DNA of 11,219 nt from an uncultured Clostridia bacterium (GTDB lineage Bacteria > Bacillota > Clostridia > UBA1381). Below the pieces are notes generated by a model that saw only the letters and a program-made list of their open reading frames with translations, ran no database searches and was not told the DNA's origin. Made by a program: the position numbers and the translations under genes. Below, piece after piece: positions 1-7,031 of this stretch; the stretch's first letter is position 1; the number at the start of each line of letters is the position of its first letter. Location of the stretch: assembly GCA_944391255.1 (NCBI GenBank), contig CALXSW010000041.1, positions 1-11,219 on the forward strand. Direction: 5' to 3'.

Positions 1-1307
1 GTTATGATCGTGATCTTTCGTTCTCTGTCGTTTTCTATCGTTCTCGACGCCATAATAGCCGGAACACCGCAGCCTGTTGAAACGAGCAGCGGTATAAATG
101 ATTTTCCGGACATTCCGAATTTTCGGAATATCTTATCCATAACAAACGCTACTCTTGACATATATCCGCAGTCTTCAACAAGCGCTAAAAGCAGGAACAG
201 GATCATAAGCTGAGGAACAAAGCTCAGCACAGAACCTACACCGCCTATTATGCCGTCTACTATAAGGCTGTTCAGCCAGTCGGCGCACTGTATAGACTCA
301 AGAAAGCCTCTGACAATAACAGGTATTCCAGGGATAAAAAGCCCGTCTATGCCGAAAAGATTAAATCCGGCGCCAAACAGTCCATCGCTCGCCCAATCGG
401 TCGCCCAAAGCCCTACTGTTGACATTGCGATAAAATATATCAGAAACATCACAGCTGCAAAAACAGGCAGTCCGAATATCCTATGCGTGACGATCAAATC
501 TATTTTATCAGAATATGTAAGCACCGATTCGTCGCGTTTTTCGCGTATCTTGTCTATTACTGACGATATGTATTCATAGCGTCCGTTTATGATGATGCTG
601 TCCGATTCATCATCATACGCTTTTTCAAGCGGAGCTACTATTTTATTCAACACAGGCATATCTCCAAGTTCTTCTATAACGCGGAGATCGCGTTCAAATA
701 ATTTGATAGCGTAATATCGTTTCAAGCTTGGCTCAACAGTTTCCGGGAGCTGACACATTATTTTTGTGATAGCGTTCTCTATTTTCGTGTCAAAACGGAA
801 TTTAACTGCCGGAGCCTTTTTTGATTTTGCGGCGTGGACAGCCGCGTTTATCACTGATTTGATTCCTATATTTTTCAGCGCGGAAATGCGTATGACCTCG
901 CATCCGAAGTATTCAGCTATTTTGTCGGTATGGATTATACCCCCGTTTCTCTCGACTACATCGATCATATTGATAGCCATGACAACGGGAATACCGAGCT
1001 CTGTAAGCTGCATAGTAAGATACAGGTTTCTCTCTATATTTGAGCCGTCAACTATATTTATTATAGCGTCGGGGCGTTCTTTTACAAGATATGAGCGCGA
1101 TACAACTTCCTCAGGTGTGTATGGTGAAAGCGAGTAAATACCGGGAAGATCTACAAGCGTAACGTCTTTGTTTCCCTTTATAATTCCCTCTTTCTTTTCA
1201 ACTGTGACCCCCGGCCAGTTGCCGACATACTGATTGGAGCCGGTCAAAAGATTGAACAGTGTTGTTTTACCGCTGTTCGGGTTGCCGGCAAGTGCAATCT
1301 TCATCAT
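1..1307 (-). CDS. feoB: FeoB ferrous iron transport GTPase, 3' end outside the window
   Basis: FeoB is the inner-membrane Fe(II) transporter with a cytosolic N-terminal G domain. The visible 435 residues read from ATG at 1307 to the left edge without a stop. G-protein motifs are in order: G1 GNPNSGKT (8-15), G2 Thr in PGVT (32-35), G3 DLPG (53-56), G4 NMID (113-116, the usual FeoB variant of NKxD) and G5 ISALK. From about residue 280 the sequence turns hydrophobic (Gate/membrane domain), and the last residues include CGVPAIMASRTIENDRER, a highly conserved FeoB stretch. Full FeoB proteins are roughly 600-800 residues, so about a third is missing. The start at 1307 has AGGAGG seven bases upstream; a second ATG at 1304 is the only close alternative. 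No feoA lies upstream, since the promoter abuts feoB directly. The family call is firm. Confidence 0.97.
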   Translation of the reverse strand, partial: MMKIALAGNPNSGKTTLFNLLTGSNQYVGNWPGVTVEKKEGIIKGNKDVTLVDLPGIYSLSPYTPEEVVSRSYLVKERPDAIINIVDGSNIERNLYLTMQLTELGIPVVMAINMIDVVERNGGIIHTDKIAEYFGCEVIRISALKNIGIKSVINAAVHAAKSKKAPAVKFRFDTKIENAITKIMCQLPETVEPSLKRYYAIKLFERDLRVIEELGDMPVLNKIVAPLEKAYDDESDSIIINGRYEYISSVIDKIREKRDESVLTYSDKIDLIVTHRIFGLPVFAAVMFLIYFIAMSTVGLWATDWASDGLFGAGFNLFGIDGLFIPGIPVIVRGFLESIQCADWLNSLIVDGIIGGVGSVLSFVPQLMILFLLLALVEDCGYMSRVAFVMDKIFRKFGMSGKSFIPLLVSTGCGVPAIMASRTIENDRERKITII

Positions 1308-1345
1308 ATTGCACCCTCCTTATATGTATTAATTTTCCATAATTG

Positions 1346-1374
1346 ATTTTAGCATATACTAACCTGTTTGTCAA
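1346..1374 (-). promoter_or_regulatory. feoB sigma-A promoter with overlapping palindrome
   Basis: On the minus strand, TTGACA (1369-1374) and TAAAAT (1346-1351) are separated by exactly 17 bases, leaving a leader of about 30 nt before the feoB ATG. The near-palindrome TTAG-CATATA-CTAA (1349-1362, 12 of 14 symmetric positions) overlaps the -10 and the spacer, a position typical of repressor operators. A metal-responsive repressor (Fur or DtxR/MntR type) would fit an iron transporter, but the sequence is not a clear match to a named box. The promoter is seen directly; the operator is inference. Confidence 0.7.
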
Positions 1375-1452
1375 TGTTTAAATCAAAAACGGTTCAATAC
1401 GTTAGTTACAAAGCGAATTGTCTTTTGTTAATAAAAAAATTTAAAATATCTA

Positions 1453-1481
1453 TTGACAAAACTTTGTTAATCTGGTATAAT
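1453..1481 (+). promoter_or_regulatory. tRNA-Leu promoter
   Basis: TTGACA at 1453-1458 and TATAAT at 1476-1481 are both perfect consensus hexamers with a 17-base spacer, and TG at 1473-1474 adds an extended -10. Transcription would begin near 1488, about ten bases before the mature tRNA 5' end, as expected for a strong stable-RNA promoter. It diverges from the feoB promoter. Confidence 0.9.
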
Positions 1482-1497
1482 AAATTCTGTTGTGAAT

Positions 1498-1581
1498 GCA
1501 GATGTGGCGGAATTGGCAGACGCGCCAGACTTAGGATCTGGTGTCCCCGACGTGCAGGTTCAAGTCCTGTCATCTGCACCA
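1498..1581 (+). tRNA. tRNA-Leu (anticodon UAG), CCA encoded
   Basis: The acceptor stem GCAGATG (1498-1504) pairs perfectly with CATCTGC (1571-1577), followed by discriminator A and an encoded CCA (1579-1581). The anticodon stem CCAGA (1525-1529)/TCTGG encloses the loop CTTAGGA, giving anticodon UAG (1532-1534), which reads CUN leucine codons. A long variable arm lies between anticodon and T arms, as in class II tRNAs such as Leu, and the T arm contains GGTTCAAGTCC. I searched by eye for a second copy of the tRNA 3' end that would mark an integrated element and saw none in the window. Confidence 0.97.
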
Positions 1582-1625
1582 AACAGCCCGCCAGGCAAGA
1601 AAGAAGCCTGTCGGGTTGTTTTTTT
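1582..1625 (+). terminator. Rho-independent terminator of tRNA-Leu
   Basis: The left arm (1582-1596) and right arm (1606-1620) form a 15-position stem with one G-U wobble and one mismatch, closing a 9-base A-rich loop. An unbroken run of T follows to 1625. It directly follows the tRNA CCA. Confidence 0.93.
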
Positions 1626-1984
1626 ACCATATCATCGCAGCATGATGTTTATGATATTATGATATGTTCCGGCTGTCCTAATAATGAGTATAATGAATTA
1701 AAAATTAAGACGCTGTTTTTTTATGATCAATATTTCTACCGGTATACAATATTTCTGATGCTTTGAAGATCCATAAACCAATTACGCAAAAAAAGTGCCA
1801 ATTATGTCAAAATACATCCTTAGGGATGTTTTTTTTTATATAATATAAATAGGCAACAGATTTTGCCTTAACGGTTAATTAAGAATGATAAAAAAATAAA
1901 GCGGCGGTAAGGGATATTCTTATAAAATGATTGTGTATAGATATTTTCCTTGGGGAAATTCGATGATTAAAGGAGTGGATTTTT
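1626..1984. other. Gene-free stretch upstream of the cyclase gene
   Basis: No convincing gene is seen in these 359 bases. They contain an inverted repeat CATATCAT (1628-1635)/ATGATATG (1659-1666), two CCAATTA copies starting 20 bases apart (1778 and 1798), a terminator-like hairpin (1814-1837) and a small hairpin AGGCAA/TTGCCT (1851-1868) without a T tract. The cyclase promoter must lie after 1837 if the hairpin terminates efficiently, but no -35/-10 pair there is good enough to call. Nothing resembles a c-di-GMP riboswitch core. Confidence 0.6.
1814..1837 (+). terminator. Orphan terminator hairpin
   Basis: ACATCC (1814-1819) and GGATGT (1824-1829) form a perfect 6-bp stem over a TTAG loop, followed by eight T (1830-1837). 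No gene precedes it back to the tRNA terminator at 1625. It may be a backup terminator for the tRNA, the end of a small RNA, or an attenuator before the cyclase gene; the sequence does not decide. Confidence 0.65.
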
Positions 1985-3535
1985 ATGACAAATATTCGTT
2001 CTATTCTGTATTTGCCTGAAAATTTGAAAAATAGATTTCGTGATATAAGCCGTAACAGAAATGGTATAGTATTAATGTTTCTTGCTATATTTGGTTTGTT
2101 GATGCAGGGATTCAATATCAGCAGAGTGCTTGTTTTGTCAGAGTCTAAGCTTGAAACGCTTAATAACAGGATATATTTTTCATTTTACCTGTTTATGTTT
2201 TTTATAAGCGTTTTATATCTGATATATCATATATGGCTCGATAAAAATGAGAGAGTAAGCAGATGTGTGAATGTTATATGTATGTCTATATTTCTGGTTT
2301 GGAATACATGTTTGACTGTTTATGACACATATAGCGGCGGTGCGATAGAAATATCGGGTTTTGTTATAAATCTGCTTGTATTCAGCTCTTTATTTCTGTA
2401 CTATCCAAGCTATATGATGGGACATATATTTGGATGCTATTTGCTGTTTGTTATATGCACAGCGCATTATTTGGATGCCGGCACACTGATAAATGTTACA
2501 ATTGCCGTTATATTGGGATCAATAACAGCAGTAAATCAGTTCTGGGGAAAGGTGTCGGATCTTAAACAGGAACAGAATATAGCTGATATGAATAAGCTTT
2601 TAAAGGATGAAGAGGACAAATTCCGTCTTACATGTGATCAGTACGATATGCTGCTGAAGAATACGCATGATATTTTATTCGTATGGGATCTTAAAGATGA
2701 CGAAATAAAATTTTCAGATAACTGGCATGATATACTTGGCTTCCCTGTTAAGATCTCGGGATTTTCATCATGGTTTATGGAGCATAGTGAACAAGGGAAA
2801 GAAAGAAGCAGGAGGATAAAGAAACTCAGAGACAGCTTAAAGCTGGGGCAGTCGAATCAAGAAGAGGAGCTGCATTTAAAGAGTGTTGACGGACGGGAAA
2901 TATGGTATAAAATGAGACTTATGAACCAGTTTGATAAAAACGGATTTCCGCGGTTCGGCGTTGGTATATTAAATGATATAACAGCTCAAAAACAGGTGAT
3001 AGTGGAACTTGAGAGAGAGATACAGAAAGATCAGCTTACAGGCATATTGAATAAGACGGCGGTTGAGATGAGGATAAAGAAGTATCTTAAAAACAGCGAT
3101 AAACATAACAGGTCAGCTTTATTGGTTATAGACCTTGATGATTTTAAAATGATAAACGACGAGTTTGGTCATCCGTGTGGAGATTATGTTTTAGCAGAAT
3201 GCGCGTCAGCGCTGAAATCGGTTTTCAACAAAGATGCGGACATAGGAAGAATAGGCGGAGATGAGTTTGTCGTATTTTTACATGAGATAAAAGACACCGA
3301 TCTGTATGATAAATGCGGCGCAGTAATAGAGAAACTGGGTGAAATATATTGGCGCGGCAAACATGTTAACGCAAGCTGCAGTATAGGAGCTGTGGTAAGC
3401 AGAGATAATATCAAAGAATATGCGCAGCTTTATTATGATGCTGATGATGCAATGTATATGGCAAAACGGTCAGGAAAAGGAAAAGTATATATATATGACC
3501 ATAAACCAGACAGGAAAAAGATAAAGGGCGCATAA
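1985..3535 (+). CDS. Membrane-anchored PAS-GGDEF diguanylate cyclase
   Basis: The protein makes the second messenger cyclic di-GMP from two GTP at the cytoplasmic membrane. Of 516 residues, about 27-188 hold five to six hydrophobic segments (approx. 27-48, 63-85, 95-113, 124-140, 145-163, 169-187), forming an N-terminal sensor of unrecognised family. A short polar, probably coiled linker (190-213) leads into a PAS-like domain (about 215-335). The GGDEF domain (about 345-505) starts with DQLTGILNK (349-357) and has the metal/GTP motif DLDDFKMIND (383-392), the intact active site GGDEF (424-428) and the C-terminal signature DDAMYMAKRSGKGK. All catalytic residues are present, so activity is expected. 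The inhibitory I-site RxxD is absent: the expected Arg and Asp positions are Asn and Ala (NKDA, just before DIGR). AGGAG at 1971-1975 lies nine bases before the ATG. It appears to be a single-gene unit with its own terminator downstream. The signal sensed is unknown. Confidence 0.93.
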   Translation: MTNIRSILYLPENLKNRFRDISRNRNGIVLMFLAIFGLLMQGFNISRVLVLSESKLETLNNRIYFSFYLFMFFISVLYLIYHIWLDKNERVSRCVNVICMSIFLVWNTCLTVYDTYSGGAIEISGFVINLLVFSSLFLYYPSYMMGHIFGCYLLFVICTAHYLDAGTLINVTIAVILGSITAVNQFWGKVSDLKQEQNIADMNKLLKDEEDKFRLTCDQYDMLLKNTHDILFVWDLKDDEIKFSDNWHDILGFPVKISGFSSWFMEHSEQGKERSRRIKKLRDSLKLGQSNQEEELHLKSVDGREIWYKMRLMNQFDKNGFPRFGVGILNDITAQKQVIVELEREIQKDQLTGILNKTAVEMRIKKYLKNSDKHNRSALLVIDLDDFKMINDEFGHPCGDYVLAECASALKSVFNKDADIGRIGGDEFVVFLHEIKDTDLYDKCGAVIEKLGEIYWRGKHVNASCSIGAVVSRDNIKEYAQLYYDADDAMYMAKRSGKGKVYIYDHKPDRKKIKGA

Positions 3536-3605
3536 GCTTGATTATGTGAGCGGTTTTTGCTTTTGTAAGCACTTTGCTGAATTAAAATAATGTGATGTAT
3601 AATAT

Positions 3606-3669
3606 AAAAGACATCGAAATACATACGCCTGCGGAAAACGCACTGTATAGTATTTCGGTGTCTTTTTTT
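3606..3669 (+). terminator. Long hairpin terminator after the cyclase gene
   Basis: The left arm 3606-3622 and right arm 3650-3666 pair over 17 positions with one G-U wobble. The apex continues with ATAC/GTAT and a small GCG-GAAAA-CGC hairpin, and the run TTTTTTT (3663-3669) follows. It starts 70 bases after the cyclase stop codon and separates that gene from the cas operon. Confidence 0.85.
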
Positions 3670-3774
3670 GCTTGTTTAAATGGGGAAAATACGGTTAAAA
3701 AACGCAGATCGAGGGATAAAAGACAACAGCAGGACTATAAACAGGTCTGTAACAGCCGCAGCGCAAATATTATC

Positions 3775-3803
3775 TTTACTTTTGTATAATGAGGTGATAT
3801 AAT
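3775..3803 (+). promoter_or_regulatory. Candidate cas operon promoter
   Basis: An extended -10 TGATATAAT (3795-3803) lies 17 bases after TTTACT (3775-3780, four of six matches to the -35 consensus). Transcription would start near 3810, leaving a leader of about 140 nt before the cas3 ATG. A second TATAAT sits at 3785-3790 inside TTTGTATAAT but has no -35 at the right distance. Assignment rests on motif reading only. Confidence 0.5.
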
Positions 3804-3950
3804 TGATTTATAGATATGAAATTGTAGTGCAAAGTTACTAATAGTTATGCTTTGAATGTTTGTGAAAACGCAATTTGAATAACAACTATTTTAATCTAAA
3901 AATTTCTTTGTCTATTGTTATTAATTAAAATGTGAAAGCTGGATTGAAAC

Positions 3951-6281
3951 ATGAATTATATTGCAAGAAGATGTAAGAGCAGCGAGAGAACTCAAAGTAT
4001 ACGCGCTCATCTGAAGGATTCAGCGGAAATTGCCGCGGAACGGTTAAAGTGCGCGGGACTTGAATGTGTGGGCAGGTTTACCGTTCTGGCGCACGATGTT
4101 GGAAAATTCAGTGATGAATTCGGAAATTATCTGCTCCGCGGCGACAGCAGTCAGAGAGGAAGCGTAAATCACAGCGCCGCCGGAGCGCTGTACATATATC
4201 ATCACTATTATGAGCCAGCATATAAAAAAGGGGATGGTGTAAGGGTATTGACAGCGCAGATCGCTGTAAATGCCATATACTGTCATCATATGAGAATGTA
4301 CGACTGCATAAGTCCGCGTGCGGAAAATGTGTTTATAAATCGCATGGAATCTAAGGAGGAGTGCGGATACGAGGAGCTGATGGGGGAGTTTTTCCGAACC
4401 GTCATGGACAGAGATGAGTATGACAGCTTATTTGAGCGGTCATGCAAAGAGATAGAAAAAATATATAAAAGCGCAAAGCGTTTTGACAGCTTTACCAGAG
4501 GTATGATACAGCGCCTTGTTCACTCTGCCCTTATTGATGCGGACAGGTATGATGCGTATTGCTTTGAAGCGGATGAGAAACCGGCGGAGGAAAGTATACC
4601 GGACTGGGAAATGATGAATAAAAGTCTGAAAGACAAGCTCGCGTCATTTGAGGTAAAAAGACCTATAGACATCATGAGAAAATATATATCAGATGAATGC
4701 GGTGCCGCATCGGGACGCGGCGGCGGAGTGTACAGACTGTCAGTCCCGACAGGCGCCGGAAAGACGCTTTCGTCTTTGAGATTTGCTTTAGGCGCGGCAA
4801 GGGACAAACGTCATGTATTTTATATCGTTCCGTATACTACTATACTTGATCAGACGTATGAGGAATTCAGCAAGATATGCGGCGATAATAATGTAATGGA
4901 GCATCATTCGGGGATCGTTGTTGAAGATGATGACATACGTCATCAGATATATACAGAGAGATGGACGGCGCCTGTTATACTTACGACATTTGTTCAGTTT
5001 ATGAATTCGCTTTATGCCGGAAAGACGGCATGTGTAAGGCGTATGGCGGCATTATGCGACTCTGTGCTGATATTTGATGAGGTACAGTCGATGCAAAGAG
5101 AGGTAGTAAACCTTTTTAATGAAGCTGTGAATTTTCTTGTTTCGGTATGCAGATGCACTGTTCTATTATGTACTGCCACGCAGCCGGTGCTTGAGACGTT
5201 GAAAAATCATCCGTTGCAGCTGGCTGAAAATTGTGATATTGTAACGCGGAATGATGAGGAATACAAATCAGTTTTCAAGCGAAATAATGCGGTGAACATG
5301 CGCAGTAATGATGGTATGAGCTGTGAGGAGATAGCTGATTTCGCGTGTGGACTTCTTGGATCGAACAGGTCTGTATTGGTAGTAATGAACACAGTTTCCG
5401 AAGCAAGACGCGTTTATGATAATATGGATGGTGATTTCAGAAAGATATATCTGTCAACAGATAAATGCAGAGCTACAAGAATGAAGGATATAGAGGAGAT
5501 AAGAACACATACAAGAAAGCTGTGCGAGGGGGACTCTGACGAGCGTTTGGCTGTTATCAGCACTCAGCTTGTTGAGGCAGGGGTAGATATATCGTTTGAA
5601 TGTGCGATACGCGCTCAGGCAGGTTTAGACAACCTTGTTCAGACCGCTGGAAGATGCGGAAGAAACGGGGAGTTTGGTCATATATGTGATGTGTATTCAG
5701 TGAATGTGAGAAATGAAAGCCTTAAATATCTTCCGGATATAGAAAGGGCAAAGCGGTGTTTTGACAGAGTGCTTGACAGGAAAGACGGTGATATGTTCGC
5801 GGATGAGATGGTGAGAGAATATTATAAGGAATATTACAGGACAGATGACAAGCAGCTTGATCCGATGGATTATATATGCGATAAAACAACGATAATGGAG
5901 ATGCTGTCAGATAATAAGAAGTATGTGAGAGATATGACAGATCGCCGCGCCTTGCCTGTTTTGCGTCAGGCGTTTGAGACAGCAGGAAGAAATTTTTCAG
6001 TTATAAAGGCTGAAACGGAGTCTGTCATTGTTCCGTGTGACCGTGAGGCAAAGGAGTATATATCTATGATCAGAGGCGGCACTGTAAAGGAAAGAGCAGA
6101 TGCGCTAAAGAGATGTGGTAAATACACGGTCAATATATTCGGATATAAGCTGGATAAGCTGCGCAGAATGAATGCGGTATACTTTGAAGAGGAAGCGGGG
6201 GTATGGATCTTAGAGGATGGATTTTATAATGATGAATACGGAGTTATTACAGATGGTGAATCAAAGTTTTTGTATTGCTGA
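3951..6281 (+). CDS. cas3: Cas3 nuclease-helicase, type I-C
   Basis: Cas3 is recruited to target DNA opened by Cascade, then nicks, unwinds and degrades it. This 776-residue protein carries both activities in one chain. The N-terminal HD nuclease has H20, H48-D49, H74 and the H112-H113 pair, consistent with metal ligands of Cas3 HD domains. The SF2 helicase has Walker A VPTGAGKT (265-272), DEVQ box (376-379), motif III CTATQP, motif V STQLVEAGVD and motif VI QTAGRCGRNG (564-573). Length and motif order are those of full Cas3 and nothing looks broken. The start is fixed by an in-frame TGA three bases upstream and by the N-terminus IARRCKSSERTQSIRAHL, which aligns with family starts. The ribosome binding site is weak compared with the later cas genes. 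The stop codon overlaps the cas5d ribosome binding site (TGAGGAGG), implying coupled translation. Confidence 0.97.
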   Translation: MNYIARRCKSSERTQSIRAHLKDSAEIAAERLKCAGLECVGRFTVLAHDVGKFSDEFGNYLLRGDSSQRGSVNHSAAGALYIYHHYYEPAYKKGDGVRVLTAQIAVNAIYCHHMRMYDCISPRAENVFINRMESKEECGYEELMGEFFRTVMDRDEYDSLFERSCKEIEKIYKSAKRFDSFTRGMIQRLVHSALIDADRYDAYCFEADEKPAEESIPDWEMMNKSLKDKLASFEVKRPIDIMRKYISDECGAASGRGGGVYRLSVPTGAGKTLSSLRFALGAARDKRHVFYIVPYTTILDQTYEEFSKICGDNNVMEHHSGIVVEDDDIRHQIYTERWTAPVILTTFVQFMNSLYAGKTACVRRMAALCDSVLIFDEVQSMQREVVNLFNEAVNFLVSVCRCTVLLCTATQPVLETLKNHPLQLAENCDIVTRNDEEYKSVFKRNNAVNMRSNDGMSCEEIADFACGLLGSNRSVLVVMNTVSEARRVYDNMDGDFRKIYLSTDKCRATRMKDIEEIRTHTRKLCEGDSDERLAVISTQLVEAGVDISFECAIRAQAGLDNLVQTAGRCGRNGEFGHICDVYSVNVRNESLKYLPDIERAKRCFDRVLDRKDGDMFADEMVREYYKEYYRTDDKQLDPMDYICDKTTIMEMLSDNKKYVRDMTDRRALPVLRQAFETAGRNFSVIKAETESVIVPCDREAKEYISMIRGGTVKERADALKRCGKYTVNIFGYKLDKLRRMNAVYFEEEAGVWILEDGFYNDEYGVITDGESKFLYC

Positions 6282-6296
6282 GGAGGTATTGAATGG

Positions 6297-7031
6297 ATGA
6301 AAGAGAATAAAATATCATTTCGTCTTATCGGTAAAAAAGCGCTTTTTGCTGATCCGATAACAAGAGTGGGCGGTGAAAAATTCAGCTATCCCGTCCCAAC
6401 ATATCAGGCTCTTAAGGGGATATGCGAATCTATCTACTGGAAGCCGACCTTTGTCTGGATAGTGGATAGAGTGAGAATAATGAACCCGATAAGAACAGAG
6501 TCGCGCGGGATAAGAGTTCCCAAATACGGCGGCGGGAATGACTTGTCGGTATATACTTATCTTGTGGATGTTGAATATATCGTTGAGGCTCATTTTGAAT
6601 GGAATGAAAACAGACAAAATCTCGCTGATGACAGGAACGAAAACAAGCATTTCTTTATTGCGAAAAGAATGCTTGAAAGAGGCGGAAGACGCGATATCTT
6701 TCTTGGAACGCGAGAATGTCAGGGGTATGTCGAGCCGTGCGCGTTTGATGAAGGTGATGGGTATTATGATAATGAAAGCTTGTCGTTCGGAGTTATGACG
6801 CATGGCATAGATTATCCCGATGAAACAGGCTTGGATAAGCTCAGAACAAGGCTTTGGAATGTAAGAATGGAAAATGGCGTAATAAATTTTGTCAGACCGG
6901 AAGAATGCACGATGTTTTTTGACAGCGTCGGATACAGTATAAAGCCGTTTGAACCGGGAGAGAATTTCTCAGGTCTTAAGGAATTCGAAAAGGAGGGGAT
7001 GTTTGATGGCATGGATGACAAGGCTTTATGA
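6297..7031 (+). CDS. cas5c: Cas5d (Cas5c) pre-crRNA endonuclease and Cascade subunit, type I-C
   Basis: In type I-C there is no Cas6; Cas5d cuts the repeat at the 3' base of its hairpin and stays on the crRNA 5' handle within Cascade. The 244-residue protein has the Cas5 N-terminus with the glycine-rich VGGEKFSYPVPTYQALKGI and the residues matching the known catalytic triad of Bacillus halodurans Cas5d (Y46, K116, H117): here Y47 in SIYWKP and K117-H118 in NENKHFF. Processing activity is therefore expected. AGGAGG (6281-6286) precedes the ATG by ten bases. A competing ATG at 6293 opens only a five-codon frame (MDERE, stop 6308-6310). The 3' end overlaps cas8c by 26 bases. Confidence 0.96.
   Translation: MKENKISFRLIGKKALFADPITRVGGEKFSYPVPTYQALKGICESIYWKPTFVWIVDRVRIMNPIRTESRGIRVPKYGGGNDLSVYTYLVDVEYIVEAHFEWNENRQNLADDRNENKHFFIAKRMLERGGRRDIFLGTRECQGYVEPCAFDEGDGYYDNESLSFGVMTHGIDYPDETGLDKLRTRLWNVRMENGVINFVRPEECTMFFDSVGYSIKPFEPGENFSGLKEFEKEGMFDGMDDKAL

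Larger units (their letters stand above)
3536..3950. other. Intergenic region between the cyclase gene and the cas operon
   Basis: These 415 bases carry no convincing gene. The only open frame of note (3592-3789) runs through a terminator stem and has no ribosome binding site. In order the region holds a long terminator hairpin (3606-3669), a stretch without recognisable signals (3670-3774), a candidate cas promoter (3775-3803), and an AT-rich leader of about 140 nt before cas3 that ends in a match to the crRNA handle (3940-3950). Confidence 0.7.

Noticed and set aside
1557..1581. tRNA 3' end as an attachment site for an integrated element
   Set aside because: No second copy of the tRNA end and no integrase gene is seen in the window.
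1368..1766. Plus-strand open frame of 132 codons
   Set aside because: It runs through the tRNA-Leu gene, its promoter and terminator, with no ribosome binding site.
1838..1984. c-di-GMP riboswitch before the cyclase gene
   Set aside because: No conserved riboswitch core segments are visible.
3592..3789. 65-codon open frame after the cyclase gene
   Set aside because: It covers the terminator hairpin, has no ribosome binding site and no recognisable protein features.
3919..3950. A full degenerate CRISPR repeat before cas3
   Set aside because: Only the last 11 bases match; the first 21 show no similarity and no hairpin, so only the short match is reported.
6315..6803. 162-codon minus-strand open frame
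   Set aside because: It lies entirely opposite cas5d, which is clearly coding, and has no family resemblance.
6949..7005. Upstream ATG as the cas8c start
   Set aside because: The extension lies within cas5d and is unlike Csd1 N-termini; ATG 7006 has AGGAGG at good distance.
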